Below are positions 11,101 through 23,400 of a stretch of DNA of 64,000 nucleotides, one piece after another; the first letter of the stretch is position 1, and every line of letters starts with the position of its first letter. The DNA is taken from contig NC_064037.1 of assembly GCF_932526225.1 (NCBI RefSeq), positions 7,856,203 to 7,920,202 on the forward strand, read 5' to 3'. The position numbers and the translations under genes were made by a program. Source of the stretch: Nematostella vectensis (taxonomy: Eukaryota > Cnidaria > Anthozoa > Actiniaria > Edwardsiidae). The notes beneath the pieces were generated by a model. The model saw only the letters and a program-made list of their open reading frames with translations, was not told the origin of the DNA and did no database searches.

Positions 11101-12036
11101 TTTGGATCAGCTATGGCCCGCCAGTCTGTGGCATTTTGGATGCGCGCGCAACATTGTGAAAACGGTCTATAGACCGTAGAACATGGCGTTTTTACATAGT
11201 GGTTTGTTGGAGAACAGCTGAAAATGCCTTAGACAGATCGCATAATTATGTGCTTCTAATAAATTTTGAATCCAATTTTATTTTTTCGATCCTGGGTACC
11301 CAGGTCTTCGTAGTCAGCTTAACAAGGCGCGAAAACGAGGCGGCGAAGGGGCGCCTTTCTCTCACGCCTGTGACCTAGACGCACTGGGTTTCATGCTTAG
11401 TCTCTAATATCACGCGAAAAAGGTTAATAACAAGGGAAAACAGTGAACATCAAGAGAAAAATATAAATATCAGGGTTAAGGCTAGGGTTAGGTAATATTA
11501 GCTATAGCCCTACAGAACTCAATTGAGTAAGGACGGTAAATTATATTATGTGAAAACGGTAAATATTAGTACTATAAACCTCGGGCTCGAGCAGCACTGA
11601 GAACGGTAAATATCATAAAAAACATGATAATGTTTTTAGTACTAAGACTTTAAGAATACAGCAATAGATACGTTGAAGGGGTACTTTCTTGTGACTCAAA
11701 GGGGTACTTTCTTGTGGTCGGCTTTATCAAGCGACCGGACAACGTCTATTTAGCGACCACTTAGCTCGGTCCCAAGGCACTCAAGTTAGGTGGTTGTATT
11801 GTACACACGTGACACACCTTTTTTGCGACTTGTAGGCGCTCACGCTCCTCCTCGAGTCCAGGCTCCTCGCTAATTATCTTTTGAGCCTTTTGTACTTTCT
11901 CAACGGCGTGTTTTCTGACTTCCCCTATAAACTCTTCGGTGTGTTTCTCGAGAGCGCTAAGATGAGGGATTTTCGCCTCAGACCAGGATCTCAGGCTGAA
12001 CCCTGGAGGGATATGGGATATTACATTAGTTCCCCT
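8127..12036 (-). CDS. Acidic, coiled-coil-rich protein of unknown function (5' end not found)
   Basis: Four minus-strand exons join in compatible phase: 12036-11818, 10808-10654, 10231-9445 and 8306-8127 (stop TAA), about 446 codons. The first two encode charged, helix-forming sequence (for example EKHTEEFIGEVRKHAVEKV and HALYMLEKARSGIVEAE). The long third exon is dominated by Glu/Pro/Val repeats of about 20 residues (EVPEVMPSEKQEIIH type), then Glu-rich tracts and an Asp run. The last exon is strongly basic (AWLERGRKKIRKLWKRI). An acidic middle with a basic tail suggests a protein- or mineral-interacting polyampholyte, but I do not recognise the family. The 12036 boundary rests on an AG after a pyrimidine tract; upstream exons, including the start Met, are not identified. 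A 32-bp array fills the last intron next to the terminal exon. Confidence 0.65.
8293..8730. repeat. 32-bp minisatellite copying a splice acceptor, about 13.5 units
   Basis: The unit CCTAGAAAACATATACAATA + TGTGGTTACTTT repeats every 32 bp. On the minus strand each unit reads TTTTCTAG/GAAAGTAACCAC, matching the true acceptor and first bases of the acidic gene's last exon (CTAG/GAAAATAACCAC at 8306). The array therefore consists of duplicated intron-exon boundaries. Confidence 0.95.
10969..11170. mobile_element. MITE with about 50-bp terminal inverted repeats
   Basis: The left end GACCGTGTTCACGATGTTGC continues through GCGCGCATCCAAAAT. The right end carries the inverted equivalent (ATTTTGGATGCGCGCGCAAC ... 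GTGAAAACGGTC). TA flanks both ends, as expected for Tc1/mariner-type non-autonomous elements. It lies in an intron of the acidic gene. Confidence 0.88.
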
Positions 12037-13516
12037 CTTGGCGGACAAAAAGTGGGTAATATCTTATTAAGGAATCTTCAAATAATATGCTTTTCCATTA
12101 TGATAAATATGACTGGGTACGCGCTTCGATACGGGACACTACATGAGCTGCATACGGGACACTATTTATCAATAAAGGACTGGGACAGTGATCCAGGGAT
12201 GTAAACGGTGCTTATTTTTGGCACGGATTAGTTTGGACCAACGGTGTCCGCGCTTACGCTAACGAAACGTGTTGCAATGATCCGATTCGCAAAAATGCTG
12301 CCATCATAACCTGCTTGGAAGTCGTTGGCTAGAGTAAACCGTACCGGTATTTACTAGAGAACGACAAGTCCTTAAGCATGCTTTACCGGGTAATTACTCA
12401 CGCACGCTCTTCGTCGTAAAAATAATCATGTCGGGTTTAATTACGCGGGAATAATTAACTCAAAGCGGGCTCCCGGCGACCAGTAAAACTGGTTGCGCTG
12501 AAGAGCATTTGGAAGTATTTTTTCGAGGCGCAATTCATGTTGTTTCTAGATACAAATAACGAAAGATAACCCTAACCTTCCATGGGGCCGAGTAAACACG
12601 CAGAAGAGATAACAACTGTATTTTGTTGAGGAATTTGACCACGCAAAGACACAGTCAATCGAAAACTTTAAGAGAACTTACTGTCAGATGGAATATACGC
12701 TCAATACAAATTATTAAATGTGTAGATATATTCCTTTTCTATATAAGTTATTCAGCTCTTCTATTGCATGTGATTTTGGGCGTTTCGAAATACACAGTAC
12801 ATAAAGCATTGCCAAATGACTGTAGTAACTTTCATGGTTACTGTCTCCTAAGTTAACTGTGTTTTGCTAGGCTTAGCTTAAAGAACTGGTTTTGTTCTCA
12901 TTATCAACTCTGCGCAAATCTTCATGTGGGAAAAATTATTTTCCAATGAACCTTTGGACTTAAAGACCTTTTGGATGACGTATCAAAACTGTATCAAGAT
13001 CAAGAAAAAACCCAGAACAACAAATATTTCTTAAAATATAAACATCGCAACATGACATACGCAACAAATACGTATTTTCCTACCTTGAGAGCAAGGTATG
13101 ATCAATAACAGAACGGGTATTACAAGCTTCATGATGTCTTCCAAGTCTTGCTCGCTTCGGACGTGTCAAGTTCTTGGTACGAAATGACCCGCTATCATCC
13201 GAGATCGTATTTATACAAGTCGTGATCTGTCGCCAGCGAGCACGATACATGCCAGACATCGCGCAACAGGAAGCGGGGCGGATCCCCAGTACGCAGAATA
13301 TTGGCATCCCTGGTATGTCTTAGGACTGTCGCGCAACAGCAGATAGCATTACCGGGTCTCAAAAGGGTGCCAAAAGCGAAGAAATGAGAGATAATCGTTT
13401 ACGCAGGGCATAATACCGCATCTAAAACATCCGTGGTTATTATCAGTAATACAAGCTGCCACAGTAAGCAAACGCAGTAACGTCTCCCCCCCCCCCCCCC
13501 CCCCTCAATTCGCATT
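12037..13516. other. Non-coding stretch upstream of the acidic gene
   Basis: No exon is confidently recognised. It may hold the missing 5' exons and promoter of the acidic gene. A C homopolymer lies at about 13487-13504. Confidence 0.35.
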
Positions 13517-13930
13517 TTGTCTGCTGGCTCCCGAGGATCGATCGTGGTGTGTTTTGTTCTCAAGTGTTTTGGGTCCGTGTTTTGCATAATGTTTCCGTCA
13601 GTGCTTTTGGTTCAAAAGGCATTGTCATGCGTACGCGGAGAGGAAGTTGACACGACTCTAATACGCTACGTGACAGATGAAACGGATGAGGAAGTGATAT
13701 CCATCATCTACATTGAATGGAATAGCTCAAGGAATCAAAACAAACGAATCGAAAAAACTTTGAAATGCCATTATTGTTCGACAATGAAATTTCACATCTC
13801 AGTTCGTGAAGAGCGAGGCAGAAATACAAATAAATATAAATTATGTGACGCAGAATTCGAGCCTTTGAAACGGAAGATCCCCTGTGGGAGAGGATCGAGT
13901 TACATTTACTCTCTTGCTAATATGAAGTAA
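13517..13930 (+). CDS. Possible small uncharacterised protein
   Basis: A 137-codon open frame of mixed, non-repetitive composition with a hydrophobic Cys-containing N-terminal stretch that could act as a signal peptide, and later Cys residues (KCHYC, KLCDAEF, IPCGRG). No family is recognised, and no supporting splice or poly(A) evidence was found. It sits tail-to-tail with the GABA-B-like gene. It could be a chance ORF. Confidence 0.2.
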   Translation: MSAGSRGSIVVCFVLKCFGSVFCIMFPSVLLVQKALSCVRGEEVDTTLIRYVTDETDEEVISIIYIEWNSSRNQNKRIEKTLKCHYCSTMKFHISVREERGRNTNKYKLCDAEFEPLKRKIPCGRGSSYIYSLANMK

Positions 13931-14207
13931 AACTTTGCATAAGTCAAACTTTTACAAATACTTGAAAACTCTAGAATAGAAACCAATTCTTGGGGTTACA
14001 AAACTGTACAAGCTCGTCCACTTTTGAGGGCAAAGACGATGTCGTAGCAAATAATTGCAGTAAGATTTATTTGAGATTTGACAGTACAGACTCAGCGAAC
14101 TCGAGTGTGGCGGATTGTTCCAAACTGATTCCTAAATGTTATTCCCAGAAATGACGAGCACGCTGTGCGAATCAACGTCTGACGCACTTACTATGTGAAT
14201 TTATAGA

Positions 14208-14213
14208 TTTATT
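14208..14213 (-). promoter_or_regulatory. Candidate poly(A) signal of the GABA-B-like gene
   Basis: AATAAA on the minus strand about 200 bp beyond the presumed stop at 14419-14421. Confidence 0.45.
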
Positions 14214-14418
14214 TCATACAAAACCTTCATATATCGTATAAGGTAAGATGAAAAGGAATGGTGAAAAAAAACACCTATCACATATCAAAAATCATATATA
14301 AAAATCACCTATCAACAACTATACCACTATCATTTGATACTTAAAAATCCGTGATGTAAACGGATTTAATTCGCTACTTAGAGGAACATCTCATTTGAAT
14401 AAGTTTTGTATGATGTGT

Positions 14419-17400
14419 CTACTTATATCCTTCGTATATCTTGAGCATTTCGTGAAGTTTTTCGTTAGCAATTGGCTCTTCTCTAAAGTTCAGCTCTTTT
14501 ACATGGTGCTTACATCCTTCTTATATCCTTCGTATATCTTGAGCATTTCGTGAAGTTTTTCGTTAACTATTGGCTCTTCTCTAAAGTTCAGCTCTTTTGC
14601 ATGGTGCTTACATCCTTCTTATATCCTTCGTATATCTTGAGCATTTCGTAAAGTTTTTCGTTAGCAATTGGCTCTTCTCTAAAGTTCAGCACTTTTGCAT
14701 GGTGCTAACATCCTTCTTATATCCTTCGTATATCTTGAGCATTTCGTGAAGTTTTTCGTTAGCAATTGGCTCTTCTCTAAAGTTCAGCTCTTTTGCATGG
14801 TGCTAACATCCTTCTTATATCCTTCGTATATCTTGAGCATTTCGTAAAGTTTTTCGTTAGCAATTGGCTCTTCTCTAAAGTTCAGCACTTTTGCATGGTG
14901 CTAACATCCTTCTTATATCCTTCGTATATCTTGAGCATTTCGTAAAGTTTTTCGTTAGCAATTGGCTCTTCTCTAAAGTTCAGCACTTTTGCATGGTGCT
15001 AACATCCTTCTTATATCCTTCGTATATCTTGAGCATTTCGTGAAGTTTTTCGTTAGCAATTGGCTCTTCTCTAAAGTTCAGCACTTTTGCATGGTGCTAA
15101 CATCCTTCTTATATCCTTCGTATATCTTGAGCATTTCGTAAAGTTTTTCGTTAGCAATTGGCTCTTCTCTAAAGTTCAGCTCTTTTACATGGTGCTTACA
15201 AGGGCCAAGAGTGCCGGGTTCTCACACCTATTTCACGAGCTATGGTGACAAGGTGACACGAGCCAAAATATACTAGGCCGCAGCGTCAATGTTCAATGCA
15301 TTTTAATTTACATCCGGGACATCATTTGTATTTCAAACCGGGACATACGATTTACTGCGGGCCACATTCAGGACCCATAATTGGCATTTGCACACGGGAC
15401 ACTCATGGTTCGTCCGGGACATCGTTCATATTTCCATCCGGGACTCTCTAGGCGCATCATTCACATTTACATCCGGGACACTCTGGGTGTTGTTTGACGA
15501 CGTTTGACTTCGCCGACGCTCGAGTGCTCTCGGGATGATGCTCGGGAGAAATCGAGAAGCTTCGTAGCTGCAAGGTATGTGTGAGATGAGAGGTTATTAT
15601 AGTCGCCACGAGGCAAGATATGGGTGAGATGAGAGATTATTATAGTCGCCACGATGCAAGGTATGGGTGAGATGAGAGATTATTATAGTCACCACTTGGC
15701 ATGGTATGGGTGAGATGAGAGATTATTATAGTCGACACGAGACAAGATATGGGTGAGATGAGAGATTATTATAGTCGCCACGATGCAAGGTATGGGTGAG
15801 ATGAGAGATTATTATAGTCACCACTTGGCATGGTATGGGTGAGATGAGAGATTATTATAGTCGCCAAGAGGCAAGATATGGGTGAGATGAGAGATTATTA
15901 TAGTCGCCACGAAGTAAGGTATGGGTGAGATGAGAGATTATTATAGTCGCCAAGAGGCAAGATATGGGTGAGATGAGAGATTATTATAGTCACCACTAGG
16001 CAAGGTATGGGTGAGATGAGAGATTATTATAGTCACCACTTGGCATGGTATGGGTGAGATGAGAGATTATTATAGTCACCACTAGGCAAGTTATGGGTGA
16101 GATGAGAGATTATTATAGTCGCCACGACGCAAGGTATGGGTGAGATGAGAGATTATTATAGTCGCCACTAGGCAAGATATGGGTGAGATGAGAGATTATT
16201 ATAGTCGCCACTAGGCAAGGTAGGGGTGAAATGAGAGATTATTATAGTCGCCACGAGGCAAGATATGGGTGAGATGAGAGATTATTATAGTCGCCACGAG
16301 ACAAGGTATGGGTGAGATGAGAGATTATTATAGTCGCCACTAGGCAAGGTATGGGTGAGATGAGAGATTATTATAGTCGCCACTAGGCAAGGTATGGTTG
16401 AGATGAGAGATTATTATAGTCGCCACAAGGCAAGATATGGGTGAGATGAGAGATTATTATAGTCGCCACGAGGCAAGATATGGGTGAGATGAGAGATTAT
16501 TATAGTCGCCACGAGACAAGGTATGGGTGAGATGAGAGATTATTATAGTCGCCACTAGGCAAGGTATGGGTGAGATGAGAGATTATTATAGTCGCCACTA
16601 GGCAAGGTAGGGGTGAGATGAGAGATTATTATAGTCGCCACGATGCAAGGTATGGGTGAGATGAGAGATTATTATAGTCGCCACGAGACAAGGTATGGGT
16701 GAGATGAGAGATTATTATAGTCGCCACGAGGCAAGATATGGGTGAGATGAGAGATTATTATAGTCACCACTTGGCATGGTATGGGTGAGATGAGAGATTA
16801 TTATAGTCACCACTTGGCATGGTATGGGTGAGATGAGAGATTATTATAGTCGACACGAGACAAGATATGGGTGAGATGAGAGATTATTATAGTCGCCAAG
16901 AGGCAAGATATGGGTGAGATGAGAGATTATTATAGTCGCCACGAGGCAAGGTATGGGTGAGATGAGAGATTATTATAGTCGGCAAGAGGCAAGGTATGGG
17001 TGAGATGAGAGATTATTATAGTCGCCACTAGGCAAGGTATGGGTGAGATGAGAGATTATTATAGTCGCCACGAGGCAAGGTATGGGTGAGATGAGAGATT
17101 ATTATAGTCGCCACTAGGCAAGGTATGGGTGAGATGAGAGATTATTATAGTCGCCACTAGGCAAGGTATGGGTGAGATGAGAGATTATTATAGTCGCCAC
17201 TAGGCAAGGTATGGGTGAGATGAGAGATTATTATAGTCGCCACTAGGCAAGGTATGGGTGAGATGAGAGATTATTATAGTCGCCACTAGGCAAGGTATGG
17301 GTGAGATGAGAGATTATTATAGTCGCCACGAGGCAAGATATGGGTGAGATGAGAGATTATTATAGTCGCCACTAGGCAAGGTATGGGTGAGATGAGAGAT

Positions 17401-20400
17401 TATTATAGTCGCCACGAGGCAAGATATGGGTGAAATGAGAGATTATTATAGTCGCCACGAGACAAGATATGGGTGAGATGAGAGATTATTATAGTCGCCA
17501 CTAGGCAAGATATGGGTGAGATGAGAGATTATTATAGTCACCACTAGGCAAAGTATGGGTGAGATGAGAGATTATTATAGTCGCCACTAGGCAAGGTATG
17601 GGTGAGATGAGAGATTATTATAGTCGCCACGAGGCAAGATATGGGTGAGATGAGAGATTATTATAGTCGCCACTAGGCAAGGTATGGGTGAGATGAGAGA
17701 TTATTATAGTCGCCACTTGGCATGGTATGGGTGAGATGAGAGATTATTATAGTCGACACGAGACAAGATATGGGTGAGATGAGAGATTATTATAGTCGCC
17801 ACTAGGCAAGATATGGGTGAGATGAGAGATTATTATAGTCACCACTAGGCAAGATATGGGTGAGATGAGAGATTATTATAGTCACCACTAGGCAAGGTAT
17901 GGGTGAGATGAGAGATTATTATAGTCGCCAAAAGGCAAGATATGGGTGAGATGAGAGATTGTTATAGTCGCCACGAGGCAAGATATGGGTGAGATGAGAG
18001 ATTATTATAGTCGCCACTAGGCAAGGTATGGGTGAGATGAGAGATTATTATAGTCGCCACGAGGCAAGATATGGGTGAGATGAGAGATTATTATAGTCGC
18101 CACTAGGCAAGGTATGGGTGAGATGAGAGATTATTATAGTCGCCACAAGGCAAGGTATGGGTGAGATGAGAGATTTTTATAGTCGCCACGAGACAAGATA
18201 TGGGTGAGATGAGAGATTATTATAGTCGCCACGATGCAAGGTATGGGTGAGATGAGAGATTATTATAGTCGCCACTAGGCAAGATATGGGTGAGATGAGA
18301 GATTATTATAGTCACCACTAGGCAAGGTATGGGTGAGATGAGAGATTTTTATAGTCGCCACGACGCAAGGTATGGGTGAGATGAGAGATTATTATAGTTG
18401 TATTACTGAACGTAGACCTCAGTAAGACCGAGTCATCGTCGAATGTTGGTTGTTAAAGATAGGGTGGCCCTTCTAGAATGTATCGACTCACATATTGGCG
18501 AATAGTCATAAGCACATCTCACCTTTGGACCAAACACAAGCAGCAGCGTTGACGTAGTGCAGATGTTAATTGCCGACGATACGAGGGCGAAATGGGCGTT
18601 AACGCTATCATAAACGACTGTATACCCTAAAGGTACTGAAATAGACACCCAAATAACCACATTATACACTGACAAACCGATATACCGCGAGTCGTTAAGG
18701 GCCGGGTACGACACATTGCGTGTTTCCCACGCGAGGAAGAGACCAAATATCATTAGAAGTCCTTTGTATGTGTACAAACATCCGAGCCAGATCAGCTTGT
18801 GCGTGCACGTGCACGCGAGGAACACAGGCATCAAGATGGTGATTTTGTTACGGCCGTTCTCCTGAAAAAAAAGGTTACACATATGACGAGCTCTATCGAC
18901 TCACTGTGCTAAGAGGGGAACCTATGTAAGTCTTGATGTCATATTTACAGTCTAGATACGTCGTATTTTTACTCTGGACATGTCATGCTTCTGTCTCAAA
19001 ATGTCGTATTTTCTTCTGACTGTCTAGACATTTCGTACTTACTGTCTGGACATGTCGTTCTTATTGTCTGGACATGTCGTACTTACTGCCTGGACATGCT
19101 TTACCCACTGTCTGGAAATGTCGTTCTTACTGACTGGACATGTCGTACTTACTGTCTGGACACGTCGTACTTACTGACTGGACATGCCATACTTACTATC
19201 TGGACATGTCGTACTTACTGTCTGGACATTCCGTATCTCTGTTTTGAGTCCATCGACGGCTTGCCATACGGACAGGAAAAGGAGATCCACGCTCAGCATC
19301 AAGGCCAGCATACAAACAAGATGGCGGTCGTGCAGGCGGCCGAGCTGATGATAAAAACAGGTGGTGGTTTAACATTGGCAACCCCCTTTTAATGCGAACC
19401 AATTTGTCGATATGGTGGTATTGGTTAGGGTTAGTTAGAAATGGTTATGCCTCCACAAAGCTAGTTTATAACAACTGCGCACCTGTTTGTCCAGTTTGTG
19501 GTTGGTGAATATTTTGTACACTCTCCACGTCTTGATGAACATCGTACCGAATGCCAGAGTGTAGCCACATGACAGCAGCCATAACCGGAACTAGGAACCA
19601 AATGGGGTTAGGGACATGAGCGGGGGAAGAATCCGAAAGCTTCCACCCGTCATGATTTAAAACAAGTCACATATCACGTGACCAGGAGAGAAACAGGTCA
19701 CCTATCATAAGTCAATTAATACGAGAGAAACAAGTCACCTATCACGTCGTCACCAGGCAAGAGAAACAATTCACTTATCACTTGACTAGGTGAGGAAACA
19801 TGTCACATATCACGTGACTAGGCGTATTTACATGACACAAGCCACTAGAACATACGAAATAGCATCACATAATACGGCAAAGTACGTCAAGACATGGCAT
19901 GGTGCCACAAAGCACAAGATATATAGCACAGCATCGTATGGTATGTCACGTGGTAACATGTGGTGTCACGTGGTGTCGCATGATGTCACATGGTTTTGCC
20001 ATGTAGTCAGGATGGGGCTTAGTAGGTCTACGTACCGAGCATATAGCAGAATGGATCACGTGATCACTTTCATCCAGAAACACGTCAACCCCAAATAGTA
20101 TTACGCATGTGTAACACATAATTGAGCCAGCGATGATGAAATTATTCAGATAAGGAGAAGACATGCGGATGAATCTACAAGAGAACACACCACATAAGGC
20201 CTGATTCTGTACTATAGTCACGTGGTGGCATACATCACTCCTACCCCAAAAGCATACCAGGAAAGACGCGGCATTTATCAGTCGAGGAGGCGATAAAGGC
20301 TTAAAATGTCGTTTAAGCTATGACCAGCAAAAATATTATTTAAGCGCGAAAGCGTGGCTTTGTTAGGTCGAAGTTTATTTACAGCCTTCTTAGTAATATT

Positions 20401-23400
20401 TTCATTATTTTTTGTTTCTTACCAAACAACTGCAATTTTAGCCGTTTTCAAGTTCAGGTTTATTACAAAACGAACATAACTTGTAAGCAGACTGTTGGAC
20501 CCTCGAACCAGCCAAAACCTCCTTCAACATTTGAAAAACGGCTTATTATTGACATGCCTAGGCATTTTTCTACAAGCCTATAAAATAGCTTACTAATGTA
20601 AGGTGTTGTGTAAACTAAAACTTTAAAATCCTGGACGTACGTTCTTTGACGGTTTTTGATGTTCAAGATGAGGAATAACGTGGATAGGAAGATCCCGGCG
20701 CATGCTATGGTTGCCATGGTAACAAACAATGGCATTTCAATCAAGACGATTTCAGTTATAGTGACTGGCTCACTCGGTGGAGGCGACCCCTCTATTGAGA
20801 ACACAGAAATAGATTAACCACCCTCTAGTGAGAAACCCTCTGGTAAGGAATCACAACAATAGATTGACCACCCTCTGGCGAGGGCCACCCTTATATTGAG
20901 AACACACCAACAGATTGACCACCCTCTTGTGAATGCAACCCTTCTACTGAGAACAAACCAGTAGATAAATCTCTATCTTGAGAAGGCAACCCTTCTACTA
21001 GAACAAACCAGTAGATAAATCTCTATCTTGAGAAGGCAACCCTTCTACTAGAACAAACCAGTAGATAAATCTCTATCTTGAGAATGCAACCCTTCTACTG
21101 AGAACAAACCAGTAGATAAATCTCTATCTTGAGAAGGCAACCCTTCTACTAGAACAAACCAGTAGATAAATCTATATCTTAAGAAGGCAACCCTTCTACT
21201 AGAACAAACCAGTAGATAAATCTATATCTTAAGAAGGCAACCCTTCTACTAGAACAAACCAGTAGATAAATCTCTGTCTTGAGAAGGCAACCCTTCTACT
21301 AGAACAAACCAATAGATAAATCTCTATCTTGAGAAGGCAACCCTTCTACTAGAACAAATCAGTAGATAAATCTCTATCTTGAGAAGGCAACCCTTCTACT
21401 GAGAACAAACCAGTAGATAAATCTCTATCTTGAGAAGGCAACCCTTCTACTAAAACAAACCAGTAGATAAATCTCTATCTTGAGAAGGCAACCCTTCTAT
21501 TGAGAACAAACCAGTAGATCAATCTCTATCTTGAGAAGGCAACCCTTCTATTGAGAACAAACCAGTAGATAAATCTCTATCTTGAGAAGGCGACCCTTCT
21601 ATTGAGAACAAACCAGTAGATAAATCTCTATCTTGAGAAGGCAACCCTTCTATTGAGAACAAACCAGTAGATAAATCTCTATCTTGAGAAGGCGACCCTT
21701 CTATTGAGAACAAACCAGTAGATAAATCTCTATCTTGAGAAGGCAACCCTTCTATTTAGAACAAACCAGTAGATAAATCTCTATCTTGAGAAGGCAACCC
21801 TTCTATTGAGAACAAACCAGTAGATAAATCTCTATCTTGAGAAGGCGACCCTTCTACTGAGAACAAACCAGTAGATAAATCTCTATCTTGAGAAGGCAAC
21901 CTTTCTACTGAGAACGAACCAGTAGATAAATCTCTATCTTGAGAAGGCAACCCTTCTACTGAGAACAAACAAGTAGATAAATCTCTATCTTGAGAAGGCA
22001 ACCCTTCTACTAGAACAAACACCAGTAGATAAATCTCTATCTTGAGAAGGCAACCCTTCTACTGAGAACAAACAAGTAGATAAATCTCTATCTTGAGAAG
22101 GCAACCCTTCTACTAGAACAAACCAGTAGATAAATCTCTATCTTGAGAAGGCAACCCTTCTACTAGAACAAACCAGTAGATAAATCTCTATCTTGAGAAG
22201 GCAACCCTTCTACTGAGACCACACCAATAGATTGACCACCCTCTACTGCGCGCTAGATTGCTATAGCGGACTTAGTATTTACCTGGCCAGTAGAAGCTTC
22301 CCGTGACATTGATTCTGTCGACACCTGTGTCGCCATGCGTGGCGTCGAACACGCCGACCCTGATTTCACCATCATCCTGGAACTGCTCGATCCACATAGA
22401 GCTAATCCTATCACCATTATCCAGGAAAGCGACTTCGCCCTGAGGAAGAAACAATTACTACATTTGTTAAGAAACTGGACTTCGCCTGTAATAGGGAATA
22501 AATAGTGAACAATCACTCATCTATTTCTAATTCGACATTAAGTACCCATTACTTATAGGTACACATTTTGCACAGAAATTTTTGTCTTTTCTGCAATTAT
22601 AATACCGTACAGGCGTTTCATGATCCTTCAATTAGAATTGACCAATTTATTGTTAGGGCACCCTGCGCACCCCCTTTGTACGCGCCTGATATACTAACAA
22701 TTTTCTCATTCGTATAAAAACAATTGTTGGCACCTTATGTATCAGTCCGGATAAGACCCCATGCAAGACAGAGAGAGTAAAAAAACTGTTGGCACCTTAT
22801 GTATCAGTCCGGATAAGACCCCATGCAAGAAAGAGAGAGTAATTCAGCCCATGGCTACAATTCTGGATAAAAGCGGTATTTATCCCGACCCCTATATAGA
22901 GCATAATGCAGAGTCACATAGCTACCAAGGTGCGCAGGGTGCGCGCGCATAGTCACATAGCTACCAAGGTGCGCAGGGTGCGCGCGCATCCCCCTCTACT
23001 GCCAAAATGTCCGTCTTCTTATCTAAAGACCTTCAAATATCATAGTTTTCCCATATGATGTATAAGACTGAGCATCCATTCTAAACAATTCTTAGGTATG
23101 TGCCAGTGATGGTACGTAGCCCCAAAGTATCCGTGGCGCTTAGCAATATTGGGACATGATCTTTATGATGGTATACAGAAACATGAAAAATCCATCAATT
23201 CCATTACGCACGGACATGCCGAAAAACCGAGTCTTTGCCGTGGATTCGTTGATGATACTAGCAATGTATTTGTTGTCGTAGGTGAAATTGTGTAAAGTGA
23301 GTCCGGACTCCTTGAGCAGTGTGTTGGTGCGGTTGAGGGCGAGGGCTACCACCCACATCGCATCATAGCCGTAAGCCGCGTAAGAGTTTATAGGATATGA

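Noticed and set aside
11761..12048. Start codon for the acidic protein at 12048
   Set aside because: The codon there is TTG, not ATG. The exon is better explained by an acceptor at about 12037.
14421..18398. CRISPR-like arrays
   Set aside because: The units are head-to-tail minisatellites without unique spacers, in a metazoan intron.
21519..22022. ORFs of 17-residue repeats as a separate gene
   Set aside because: They coincide with the 51-bp intronic minisatellite; only possible cryptic exon use was retained, as a finding.
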